From the NCBI RefSeq assembly GCF_000425305.1, contig NZ_AUDE01000012.1:62001-126000 (forward strand): a stretch of 64,000 nt of DNA, given 5' to 3'. The notes beneath the pieces are model-generated. The model did no database searches and was not told the DNA's origin. It worked only from the letters and a program-made list of their open reading frames with translations. Origin of the DNA: Psychroserpens burtonensis DSM 12212 (GTDB lineage Bacteria; Bacteroidota; Bacteroidia; Flavobacteriales; Flavobacteriaceae). Numbering within the stretch: position 1 is the first letter of the stretch; each line of letters begins with the position of its first letter. Positions 7,903 through 15,676 of the stretch are shown in pieces. The position numbers and the translations under genes are program-made.

Positions 7903-8976
7903 TTAAACGTCGAAATCGACGACGACTTTATCTGCCGTAGGCACGGCTTGACAGCTTAACACCAAATTTTGCGCGACTTCTTTTTCATCTAATGCATAAT
8001 TAATTTTCATTTCTACTGATCCTCCAATCACACGGCATTTACAGGTGCTACAAACTCCGCCTTTACACGCAAATGGCAAATCTGCTCCAGCGCCTAAAGC
8101 TGCATCTAAAATATTATCATATTCTTTTGTCATCGTGAATGAAAATTCTTTTCCACCATCAACGATCGTAACTTCTACGCCTTCTACTTTTTGTTGTGCT
8201 AAACGTTCTGCACGTTTAATATCTTCTTCTGAAAGTCCAGTGACAAACAACTCAAAATGAACTAATTCTTTGGACAAGCCTTGGTTAATTAAATACGCAC
8301 TTATATAGTTTACCATTTTCTCTGGTCCACAAAGGAATACCTCACTTGTGTCTGGAATATCTATAAATGTTTTTGTCAGAACACCCATTTTATCATCATC
8401 AAAACGACCGTTAAACAATTCTATATCTCGACGTTCTTTGGTTAAAAAGTAGTAGATTTCGAATCTTCCGAAATATTTGTTTCTTAGTTGTTCTAGTTCT
8501 TCTTTAAAGATAATGGATTTAGCTGTCTTATTGACATAAAATAACTTACATGTTGAATTTGGCTCTGCTTTAAGATGCGTTTTAACCATAGATAGCACTG
8601 GAGTGATACCGCTTCCTGCCGCAAAAAATAGATAATTTTTAGCATCTTTTGGTTTAACTGAGACACCGAAATTACCACTAGGAGACATAACTTCCAGGTC
8701 GTCTCCAGCTCTCAATTCTTCGTTTATATAGGTCGAAAACTTTCCACCAGGGATGAGTTTAACAGCAACCTGCCATTTATTCTCAATAGGACTTGAACAT
8801 AATGAATAAGAACGACGCACATCCTCATTATTAATATCTACTTTTAAGGTCAAATGTTGCCCTTGTCTAAATTTAAATGCGTCTTGCAAGTGCAGTGGGA
8901 CCTCAAAAGTTACTACTGATGTATCTTCTGTCTCCTTATAAATATCTGCAACTCTTAAGTTGTAAAATTCTGCCAT
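7903..8976 (-). CDS. paaE: Phenylacetyl-CoA epoxidase reductase subunit PaaE
   Basis: The 357-residue protein has an N-terminal FAD-binding ferredoxin-reductase domain (RRSYSLCSSP near residue 54) and an NAD(P)-binding part (AAGSGITPVLSMVK near 119). A C-terminal plant-type 2Fe-2S domain carries CKGGVCSTCKCRV plus a distal Cys in LVLSCQAVP. It passes electrons from NADPH to the PaaA di-iron site. It is the first structural gene after the regulator, with a perfect inverted repeat and a -7 box upstream. In many proteobacterial operons paaE follows paaD; here it leads. Confidence 0.95.
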   Translation of the reverse strand: MAEFYNLRVADIYKETEDTSVVTFEVPLHLQDAFKFRQGQHLTLKVDINNEDVRRSYSLCSSPIENKWQVAVKLIPGGKFSTYINEELRAGDDLEVMSPSGNFGVSVKPKDAKNYLFFAAGSGITPVLSMVKTHLKAEPNSTCKLFYVNKTAKSIIFKEELEQLRNKYFGRFEIYYFLTKERRDIELFNGRFDDDKMGVLTKTFIDIPDTSEVFLCGPEKMVNYISAYLINQGLSKELVHFELFVTGLSEEDIKRAERLAQQKVEGVEVTIVDGGKEFSFTMTKEYDNILDAALGAGADLPFACKGGVCSTCKCRVIGGSVEMKINYALDEKEVAQNLVLSCQAVPTADKVVVDFDV

Positions 8977-8988
8977 TGCTATCCTTAA

Positions 8989-9006
8989 CCCTTTCCAGAG
9001 GAAAGG
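8989..9006. repeat. CCCTTTCC palindromic repeat upstream of paaE
   Basis: The sequence CCCTTTCCAGAGGAAAGG is the second of three copies of this short palindrome in the window. It lies in the 5' leader between the operator and the paaE start. Confidence 0.45.
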
Positions 9007-9062
9007 AAATTATTACGTTAAACTTTATTAAAACCTATCAGGCTTTCAAAACCTTACAGATT

Positions 9063-9082
9063 AAACTAACAACTGTTAGTTT
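9063..9082. promoter_or_regulatory. Perfect inverted repeat, probable TetR-family operator for the paa operon
   Basis: Arms AAACTAACA and TGTTAGTTT flank a 2-bp centre (AC), giving a perfect 9-bp-arm palindrome. It lies between the TetR-type regulator gene and paaE, six bases downstream of a TAnnTTTG box on the minus strand. This position would let a bound repressor block transcription start. Assignment to this regulator is inference from adjacency. Confidence 0.7.
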
Positions 9083-9088
9083 GGAGAA

Positions 9089-9096
9089 CAAAGATA
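9089..9096 (-). promoter_or_regulatory. Bacteroidota -7 box (TATCTTTG) for paaE
   Basis: The minus strand reads TATCTTTG, an exact match to the TAnnTTTG -7 consensus of Bacteroidota sigma factor. No clear TTTG -33 element is visible at 19-21 bp upstream. It would start a leader of about 110 nt containing the operator. Confidence 0.5.
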
Positions 9097-9113
9097 CAAA
9101 ATTTAAATCTTAA

Positions 9114-9683
9114 TTAATTGTTAATTCCGTCAATGAGAACTTGACTCAATCCATTAGCTAAATCGTTGGCGTTAAGATCTTCTTTTTTTGGAATCCATAA
9201 ATACAACGACCGTAAAGTGGTTAGCATTGAAAACATGATGATTTCGGGATTACTATTTTTAATTTCTGAAGCAGTAATACCTGTTTTTATAATCTTAAGA
9301 AAATTAGCTTCATATTCATTTCTAAGTTTAAGGTAGTATTCTAAATGGTCTTCTAGGTGCATCCAGTCATTATTTAAAGACGCCATACCGCTAGTGTTAT
9401 GAGATGTGATATCAACATGTAAGCTTACGATTTTTTTAAGTTTATCAATATTAGATTCTTCTGAACTGATAATTATATCCATTCCATTAGTGAATTCTTC
9501 AGCTATACATATGATAATGACTTTAAGTATGTCTTGTTTCGAGTTGATATGATTATAAAGACTAGCTGCTTTCATCCCCATTGCAGTTGCCAAATCACGC
9601 ATGGTCACGGCACTGTAACCTTTCTCTTTAAAAAGTTTAGCAGCAGTATTTATAATTTCGTCTTTACGTGTTTCAGGTTTCAT
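9114..9683 (-). CDS. TetR/AcrR-family regulator, probable phenylacetate operon repressor
   Basis: The start MKPETRKDEIINTAAKLF (9683) is chosen; the open frame extends 13 codons upstream. The N-terminal helix-turn-helix (GYSAVTMRDLATAMGMKAASLYNHINSKQD, residues about 21-50) is typical TetR. The C-terminal ligand domain is divergent. It is transcribed in the same direction as the paa genes and lies next to a perfect palindrome, so it probably senses phenylacetyl-CoA or a later intermediate, as the unrelated-in-detail TetR regulator PaaR does elsewhere. The effector is inference. Confidence 0.85.
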   Translation of the reverse strand: MKPETRKDEIINTAAKLFKEKGYSAVTMRDLATAMGMKAASLYNHINSKQDILKVIIICIAEEFTNGMDIIISSEESNIDKLKKIVSLHVDITSHNTSGMASLNNDWMHLEDHLEYYLKLRNEYEANFLKIIKTGITASEIKNSNPEIIMFSMLTTLRSLYLWIPKKEDLNANDLANGLSQVLIDGINN

Positions 9684-9800
9684 TGGCGCTAAGATACATA
9701 TTCGGCTTAAACTATATCTCAATCAAAACACGACATATTAAAAGGCGATTTTTAATTCATAACTTTGCACTGTTTTAAAGTTAAATCATCTTAATATTCT

Positions 9801-11546
9801 ATGAATACTCAAATAGAAACCAATCCTTTAATTGACAGATTACCACCTCACTTAAAGCAATTTATTAAACCTCAAAACTACGATGATTACTCCCCAATAA
9901 ATCAGGCAGTTTGGCGTTATGTGATGCGCAAAAACGTGTCTTACTTACGCGAATTTGCTCACCATTCATATGCAAAAGGATTACACAAAACTGGAATTTC
10001 TGTTGACACCATCCCGAGTATGTATGGCATGAATCGTATTTTAAAAGATATTGGCTGGGCTGCAGTTGCTGTGGATGGTTTTATACCTCCTAATGCATTT
10101 ATGGAGTTTCAAGCCTACAAAGTATTAGTCATTGCTTCGGAAATGCGACAACTAGAAAATATTGAATACACACCAGCTCCAGATATTATTCATGAGGCTG
10201 CAGGTCACGCCCCAATAATTGCAAATCCAGATTATGCAGAATACTTAAGACGTTTTGGAGAAATTGGCGCGAAAGCCATCTTATCATCACATGATAATGC
10301 TATGTATGAAGCTGTAAGATCCCTTTCTATTTTGAAAGAATCTGCTGATTCCAGAAATGAGGAGATTGAAAAAGCTGAAGATGTCGTTAACGAACTTCAA
10401 AACAAAAAAGTGCCGCTTTCTGAAATGGCAAAAATCAGAAACTTACACTGGTGGACTGTTGAGTACGGATTAATTGGCACCATTGAAAATCCAAAAATTT
10501 ATGGTGCAGGATTATTGTCTTCTATTGGTGAAAGCAAATGGTGTATGACCAAAAATGTGGAAAAACGGCTGTATAGTAGTGATGCTGCAGACATAGAATT
10601 TGACATCACTAAACCGCAGCCTCAACTTTTCGTAACTCCTGATTTCGCCTATTTAATGGAAGTTCTTGAGGAGTTCTCTAGCACTATGGCACTTAGAAAA
10701 GGTGGATTTAGAGGCTTACAAAAACTTATTGATTCTCAAAAAATTGGAAGTATTGAGCTCAATACTGGTTTACAAATTTCTGGTGTATTTACCCAAATGA
10801 TAACTGATGAAGACAATAATGTTGTCTTTTTTAAAACCCAAGGGCCTACTGCTTTAGCCAATAGAGACAAAGAACTTATTGGCCATGGTAAAGACGCTAA
10901 TATAAATGGATTTAGTTCTCCTATTGGCAAACTTAAAGGGATTAGTCTAGCCATTGAAGACATGCGACCACGAGATCTAAAAGCTTATAATTTTTACGAC
11001 GGAAAACGCATCTCTATAGAATATGAGAGCGGCATTACTATTGAAGGCTTAAATGTTACTGGAATTAGAAATGTCTTTGGCAAATTAATCCTTATCGAAT
11101 TTGAAGATTGTACTGTTACCTATAAAAAGCATAAATTATTTTCTCCCGAAGACGGCACTTTTAAACTAGCTGTTGGCTCCTCTATTACTTCTGCTTTTGC
11201 TGGTGCTGCAGATTATAGATCATTTGATAACTTATATCATGTTTCAGAAACAAAAACAACTAAACTTGATAAAAATAAAACGATACTTGAATTGGAATTA
11301 CTCTATAAAAAAGTGAGGTCTCTAAGAGATTCAACATACACCGCTAAAGATCTAAAAGTTATTTTCAGTACATTATCAACGAATCATCAGGAAGATTGGC
11401 TTTTAGCTATAGAGCTGTATGAATTGACAAATAATTTCGACAATAGACTGAGTGAAGATATTTTAAGTTATTTAAACAAAATGAAGATTAAAAAACCTAA
11501 AATAGCTCACTTAATTGATAATGGATTAGAATTAATTACTATATAA
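9801..11546 (+). CDS. phhA: Aromatic amino acid hydroxylase (phenylalanine 4-monooxygenase), long form
   Basis: The 581-residue protein contains the biopterin-dependent hydroxylase core with iron ligands in DIIHEAAGHAPII (residues about 127-139) and a Glu in WWTVEYGLIG. It converts phenylalanine to tyrosine with tetrahydropterin. The core occupies roughly residues 30-320; the remaining 260 residues are an extra C-terminal region absent from the roughly 260-300-residue proteobacterial PhhA, starting around the AFRGLQKL-like helix and ending in a helical segment. It is divergently oriented from the phenylacetate regulator. The long form is common in Bacteroidota. Confidence 0.9.
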   Translation: MNTQIETNPLIDRLPPHLKQFIKPQNYDDYSPINQAVWRYVMRKNVSYLREFAHHSYAKGLHKTGISVDTIPSMYGMNRILKDIGWAAVAVDGFIPPNAFMEFQAYKVLVIASEMRQLENIEYTPAPDIIHEAAGHAPIIANPDYAEYLRRFGEIGAKAILSSHDNAMYEAVRSLSILKESADSRNEEIEKAEDVVNELQNKKVPLSEMAKIRNLHWWTVEYGLIGTIENPKIYGAGLLSSIGESKWCMTKNVEKRLYSSDAADIEFDITKPQPQLFVTPDFAYLMEVLEEFSSTMALRKGGFRGLQKLIDSQKIGSIELNTGLQISGVFTQMITDEDNNVVFFKTQGPTALANRDKELIGHGKDANINGFSSPIGKLKGISLAIEDMRPRDLKAYNFYDGKRISIEYESGITIEGLNVTGIRNVFGKLILIEFEDCTVTYKKHKLFSPEDGTFKLAVGSSITSAFAGAADYRSFDNLYHVSETKTTKLDKNKTILELELLYKKVRSLRDSTYTAKDLKVIFSTLSTNHQEDWLLAIELYELTNNFDNRLSEDILSYLNKMKIKKPKIAHLIDNGLELITI

Positions 11547-11556
11547 AACTTTAACT

Positions 11557-11865
11557 ATGGGATTTTTAAATTTTATTTTTGGCAGGAAAAAACGTCAAGT
11601 ACAAGAATACTTAAATAATGGAGCAATTATATTAGATGTAAGAACACAACGCGAATGGGATAATGGACATATTAATAACTCTGTTCATATTCCTTTAAAT
11701 GAATTGAATACTCGCGTAAAGGAAGTAAAAGCATTAAACAAACCTTTAGTAGTCTGTTGCGCAAGTGGCGTTCGTTCCAATAAAGCCGCTAAATTCTTAA
11801 ACCTCAAAGCTATTGACGCTATTAATGGTGGCGGCTGGGTTAATCTAGAAAAAAATATAAATTGA
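11557..11865 (+). CDS. Rhodanese-like sulfurtransferase domain protein
   Basis: The 102-residue single-domain rhodanese has the active-site loop CCASGVRS (second Cys catalytic) and an N-terminal LDVRTQREWDNGHI motif. It begins with a short hydrophobic MGFLNFIFGRKKR stretch. It follows the hydroxylase gene by 10 nt, so the pair is likely co-transcribed. Physiological sulfur acceptor is unknown. Confidence 0.9.
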   Translation: MGFLNFIFGRKKRQVQEYLNNGAIILDVRTQREWDNGHINNSVHIPLNELNTRVKEVKALNKPLVVCCASGVRSNKAAKFLNLKAIDAINGGGWVNLEKNIN

Positions 11866-11892
11866 AATGAGATTCGCAGCTCTACATATTGT

Positions 11893-11921
11893 GTGACTTC
11901 GACTGGGCTCAGCACGACATT
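11893..11921. repeat. Dispersed repeat (CTTCGACT type)
   Basis: The sequence contains CTTCGACTGGGCTCAGCACG. Related copies at 18,873 and 53,343 share CTTCGACTGCGCTCA. All three lie between genes. Confidence 0.5.
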
Positions 11922-11946
11922 TTGGATACATTATGTATTAGCAGAA

Positions 11947-12571
11947 TCACTTCTTTAGACTCGGTAGGTTTTTAAGCTGATCAATATTGCGCACTAGGTT
12001 TTGACTATATTCTAAAGTCCAACCCATAGTATTGGTAAGAATATAAAATTTAGACAGTTCGCTAATTAGTCTGTTTTGTGCGTTTGATTTTAAATCTGAA
12101 ACTTCAATTTTTTTCATTAGTGATGTATTCACTGTTTTTTTTATGTCATTATAATCTTTAGCTTCAAATTAATTTAGAAAATCGGCTTGAATGTCATAAT
12201 ATTCAAAATCTGGACTAATTGTAATGTCTTCTTTTGGAAAACTTATAATACGAAGTGTTTTGGCTAATTCATCAACTTCATACGCAATCAAGCTTAAATC
12301 ATAACTAACGGTCACATCTGCATTTACGATTACAATAGCTCTTTTCTTGGCTTCTCATAGATCACCAAAAACTGCTTTTGCAGTTTTTATAAGTAAAAAC
12401 CTCACTAAAATGACCTTCTGTAACTACTAACTTCCCAACGTTCTTAATCTGCTCTTGAATGAGTGCTGTATTTTCTAGAAGTGACATTCTATCTTCTTTT
12501 TTATCTCCACAATATTTAAATGCAAAGAGTACAACTAGAGTAATAATGACACCAAAAAGCGTTTTTCTCAT
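11947..12571 (-). pseudogene. DUF4230-family lipoprotein-like gene, broken by a frameshift and two stops
   Basis: The reading frame starts MRKTLFGVIITLVVLFAFKY at 12571, with one hydrophobic N-terminal segment and then LIQEQIKNVGKLVVTEGHFSE. An extra A in an A-run near 12,384-12,388 shifts the frame. In the restored frame the protein continues KTAKAVFGDL, TGA (12357-12355), then AIVIVNADVTVSYDLS, PDFEYYDIQADFLN, TAA (12171-12169), then FEAKDYNDIKKTVN to a stop at 11947. The arrangement matches DUF4230 proteins of flavobacteria end to end (about 207 codons). Three lesions mean it is inactive. Confidence 0.85.
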
Positions 12572-12584
12572 GTGCTAATCTACA

Positions 12585-12631
12585 TAAAAAAAACATTAGT
12601 TTTCTTCGATGCACGAAACCTAACTAATGTT
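12585..12631 (-). terminator. Terminator after gldC
   Basis: Ten-base arms AACATTAGTT and AACTAATGTT flank a loop with a nested hairpin. On the minus strand the stem is followed by a run of eight T. It ends the gldB-gldC transcript before the DUF4230 remnant. Confidence 0.75.
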
Positions 12632-12713
12632 TGTTATTTCATTGAAATTGAGACAAAACTAACAGTTTTCAAACTGCTTCATATGATCTCAACTTTATAT
12701 TAAGTTTAAATTA

Positions 12714-13049
12714 TTAATCCTTTTTAAGTTCCAATTTCTCAGCAAAATAGTCGCAGAAATCTTTCATAGTTGCCGTCATCTTATCATCTTGAGTAGCTCT
12801 TTGAAAGGTATTACTCATTTCAACTAGTGTTTGATGAAAAAATTGTTTCATTTCGTCAACAGGCATGTCTTTAGTCCACAAATCAATACGAAGGGTTTCC
12901 TTAGCGTTCCCATCCCAAACAGCAAGCATCATTGCTTTTGCCTCTTCGTTTGAGATACCGCCATCTTCTGCGGTCCAATGTAATTTTTCTGGAACTTTAT
13001 TTTCGTCAAGTTCTATATTGAGTTCTATTTTGGATGTGTGATTTGCCAT
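12714..13049 (-). CDS. gldC: Gliding motility protein GldC
   Basis: The 111-residue soluble protein has the GldC features SKIELNIELDENKVPEKLHW near the N-terminus and KAMMLAVWDGNAKETLRIDL, DMPVDEMKQF. Its start codon overlaps the gldB stop (TAATG), the usual gldB-gldC arrangement. In Flavobacterium johnsoniae GldC is an accessory gliding protein of unclear biochemical role. A terminator follows. Confidence 0.93.
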   Translation of the reverse strand: MANHTSKIELNIELDENKVPEKLHWTAEDGGISNEEAKAMMLAVWDGNAKETLRIDLWTKDMPVDEMKQFFHQTLVEMSNTFQRATQDDKMTATMKDFCDYFAEKLELKKD

Positions 13050-14023
13050 TATTTGGAGGGTTTGTAATTTGATTTATTAAAGATATCTATTGCTTCGGTT
13101 TGCAACATTTCGTTAAGAGAAACCTTGTTATTTTTCATATATGATCTCACAATTTGCCAACCTATATATTGGCCAAGTCGTCCTGGAGTTTCGTTATCTA
13201 ATGCTAAAAAGAATTTTGAAAAAGGTGCATCTGCTATAAAACGCGCTGGTAAAGAACTATCGGTATTGTAAAGCATTTCATTTTCTACAAATTCTGTCCA
13301 AATCATATCTTCATAAAAGTTGGCGAATTCCAATTGCTCTTTTGAGTAACCGATTTTTTCAGCATCAGTTTTAAATGGAATGACTTTATCTTTGAAATAC
13401 AGCTGTTTTCCGAAGAAAATCATCTCGTCTAAAAATGTCTTTCTTTGAGATTGAAAAATTTGTTTCTCTGCATATGCTTTTGCCAAATCGACGACTACTT
13501 GTGATGGCTCCAAGTTTTGAGTAATATATTTAGGGAAATTTCCATAAAATTTATGATCTTGACCTAAATAATTATCAAGCGAAATAAGAACTATAGTATC
13601 TGTGACAATGACTTTATCTCTATAAGAAACATTATTTGTCAAGGTAATTATACGAGGTTCGGTAAAGGATACGTTGTAATATTTTAAATGCTGAAATAAC
13701 CTATTGATTTCATTTTTGATTGTTGAAAAGTCTTTAAATTTTTTACTTGCTTCGTCTAACAACTCATTTTGCAAGGTATCACTCATTTGAGCTATAAAAA
13801 TTGAATCAGGAACATGATTTGAGAACATGAATGGATATACCTTTTTAAGCTGACCTAAATCCTCTGGTTTAGCCTCAGCGAAAGCACGATCAAATCGCTC
13901 AATATTAAAATGTGTATCAATTTTTGCGATTTCGTTCTCTAAGGCTTCATCATTTTTACAACTAAAAAAAGCCGCTAGAACAAAAACAAATAGTGTTATT
14001 TTTCTCATGTACTTAGATTTCAA
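13049..14023 (-). CDS. gldB: Gliding motility lipoprotein GldB
   Basis: The 324-residue protein starts MKSKYMRKITLFVFVLAAFF followed by lipobox SCKND, so it is a lipoprotein. The mature part has IERFDRAFAEAKPEDL, the GldB domain and the conserved LGQYIGWQIVRSYM near the C-terminus, resembling DUF2268-like peptidase folds. GldB is required for gliding in F. johnsoniae. It is co-transcribed with gldC and divergent from nadE. Confidence 0.93.
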   Translation of the reverse strand: MKSKYMRKITLFVFVLAAFFSCKNDEALENEIAKIDTHFNIERFDRAFAEAKPEDLGQLKKVYPFMFSNHVPDSIFIAQMSDTLQNELLDEASKKFKDFSTIKNEINRLFQHLKYYNVSFTEPRIITLTNNVSYRDKVIVTDTIVLISLDNYLGQDHKFYGNFPKYITQNLEPSQVVVDLAKAYAEKQIFQSQRKTFLDEMIFFGKQLYFKDKVIPFKTDAEKIGYSKEQLEFANFYEDMIWTEFVENEMLYNTDSSLPARFIADAPFSKFFLALDNETPGRLGQYIGWQIVRSYMKNNKVSLNEMLQTEAIDIFNKSNYKPSK

Positions 14024-14124
14024 AATCTTAATAAAAGTAAATATGTTTTACTAACTGATTTTTGAGTTTATCTTATTATTTTTGTAAAGCAAAGGTACTC
14101 TTCTTAAAATAAAAACTCAATAAA

Positions 14125-14913
14125 ATGCAAACAGAAAAAGTTGTTGAACATATTGTAAATTGGCTTAAAGATTATGCTACAAAAGCTGGTGCGAATGGAT
14201 TTGTTATAGGTATATCTGGAGGAATTGATTCTGCTGTCACGTCCACCCTGTGTGCCAAAACAGGATTAAAGATTCTATGCATTGAAATGCCAATTCATCA
14301 AGCCCAAAGTCACGTCAGTAGAGCACAAGAACATATTTCTCAATTAAAAGAGCGTTTTTCTAACGTAAAAAGCACTAAAACAGACCTGACACCTGTTTTT
14401 GAAGAATTTAAAACAGAAGTCTCTTTAGACGGCGAACAGGCTGCAGTAGATATGGCATTAGCTAACACAAGAGCTCGATTAAGGATGACCACCTTGTATT
14501 ATCATGCTGGAGTCTTAGGGCTATTAGTCGCTGGAACTGGAAATAAAGTTGAAGATTTTGGTGTGGGTTTTTACACGAAGTATGGAGATGGTGGCGTTGA
14601 TTTGAGTCCTATTGCCGATCTTATGAAATCTGAAGTGTACCAAATAGGAGAACACCTTAAGGTACCAGAATCAATTATAAAAGCTACACCAAGTGACGGT
14701 TTATTTGGAGATGCTAGAAGTGATGAGGATCAAATTGGTGCTTCTTATCCAGAACTAGAATGGGCAATGAACATGAAAGAAGAGGGGAAAACTGAAAATG
14801 CTTTTGAAGGACGACAAAAAGAAGTATTTCGAATATTCACCAATTATAATCGCTCAAATACTCACAAAATGGTAGCAATACCAGTTTGTGAAATTCCTAA
14901 CAATTTAAAATAA
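14125..14913 (+). CDS. nadE: Ammonia-dependent NAD+ synthetase
   Basis: The 262-residue protein carries the PP-loop SGGIDSA (residues about 33-39) that binds ATP, and GTGNKVEDFGVGFYTKYGDG plus DLSPIADLMKSEVYQIG typical of NadE. There is no N-terminal nitrilase domain, so ammonia rather than glutamine is the expected donor. It lies between gldB and the response regulator, a conserved flavobacterial neighbourhood in my recollection. Confidence 0.95.
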   Translation: MQTEKVVEHIVNWLKDYATKAGANGFVIGISGGIDSAVTSTLCAKTGLKILCIEMPIHQAQSHVSRAQEHISQLKERFSNVKSTKTDLTPVFEEFKTEVSLDGEQAAVDMALANTRARLRMTTLYYHAGVLGLLVAGTGNKVEDFGVGFYTKYGDGGVDLSPIADLMKSEVYQIGEHLKVPESIIKATPSDGLFGDARSDEDQIGASYPELEWAMNMKEEGKTENAFEGRQKEVFRIFTNYNRSNTHKMVAIPVCEIPNNLK

Positions 14914-15046
14914 TCGCTGAGATAATCATACAAAAACCGAACTATGTTGAAATTTTTAGTAGCTTTGTAGTGAAAATTTCCACATTCTTGAATTTATTTA
15001 ACAAGTTCTGGCTCATTATTTTAACTAACTAATTTAAATATGTATT

Positions 15047-15676
15047 ATGATTAAGGTATTAGTGGTTGATAACCATCCTATCGTAACTACTGGCTTTCAA
15101 TTATTATTTGATAATCATGAAGACATTCAAGTAGTGGGAACTGCTGGAAGTGGTGTTGAGATTTTTGAGTTTGTAAGACGTCATGAAGTTGATGTTATTG
15201 TCTCAGAAATTGAGCTCCCAGAGCTCAATGGGATTACCGCGCTTAGAGCTATTAAGAAAGAGCATGGCAAGATTAACATTATTATGTTTAGCTACCATCC
15301 CGAAGAAATCTATGCTATAAGCACTATAAAAGCTGGAGCATCCGGATATGTATCAAAATCTGAATCTACAGATGTCATCATAAAAGCAATAAAGACTGCT
15401 TACAGTGGAGGAATTCATCTAAGCGATAAGATGTCTAAACATTTAAACTATAATGACACAAAACAGTCTAAAACTAGAATTTACAAACGCTTATCAACTC
15501 GCGAAGTAGAAGTCCTAAAGTTATTATCATCTGGCAAAAAAAATAAAGAGATTGCTCTAGAGCTTGACATTAACGAGAAAACAGTAAGTACTTATAAAGC
15601 AAGACTTTTTAAGAAACTTAATGTCACAAATCTTATTGATTTAGTAAATCAAGGCAAACACATGGATATTACTTAA
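15047..15676 (+). CDS. LuxR/NarL-type response regulator with altered phosphorylation site
   Basis: The 209-residue protein has a receiver domain (residues 1-120) and a LuxR-type helix-turn-helix (about 145-205; LSTREVEVLKLLSSGKKNKEIALEL). The phosphoacceptor position is Glu54 (VSEIELPELNG), where Asp is expected, and the acidic pocket reads DN (D8-N9) instead of DD or DE. The conserved Ser and Lys of the switch (MFSYH, YVSKSES) are kept. This suggests an output locked in one state or independent of phosphorylation. Its 3' end overlaps the convergent dnaG by four bases. Confidence 0.9.
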   Translation: MIKVLVVDNHPIVTTGFQLLFDNHEDIQVVGTAGSGVEIFEFVRRHEVDVIVSEIELPELNGITALRAIKKEHGKINIIMFSYHPEEIYAISTIKAGASGYVSKSESTDVIIKAIKTAYSGGIHLSDKMSKHLNYNDTKQSKTRIYKRLSTREVEVLKLLSSGKKNKEIALELDINEKTVSTYKARLFKKLNVTNLIDLVNQGKHMDIT

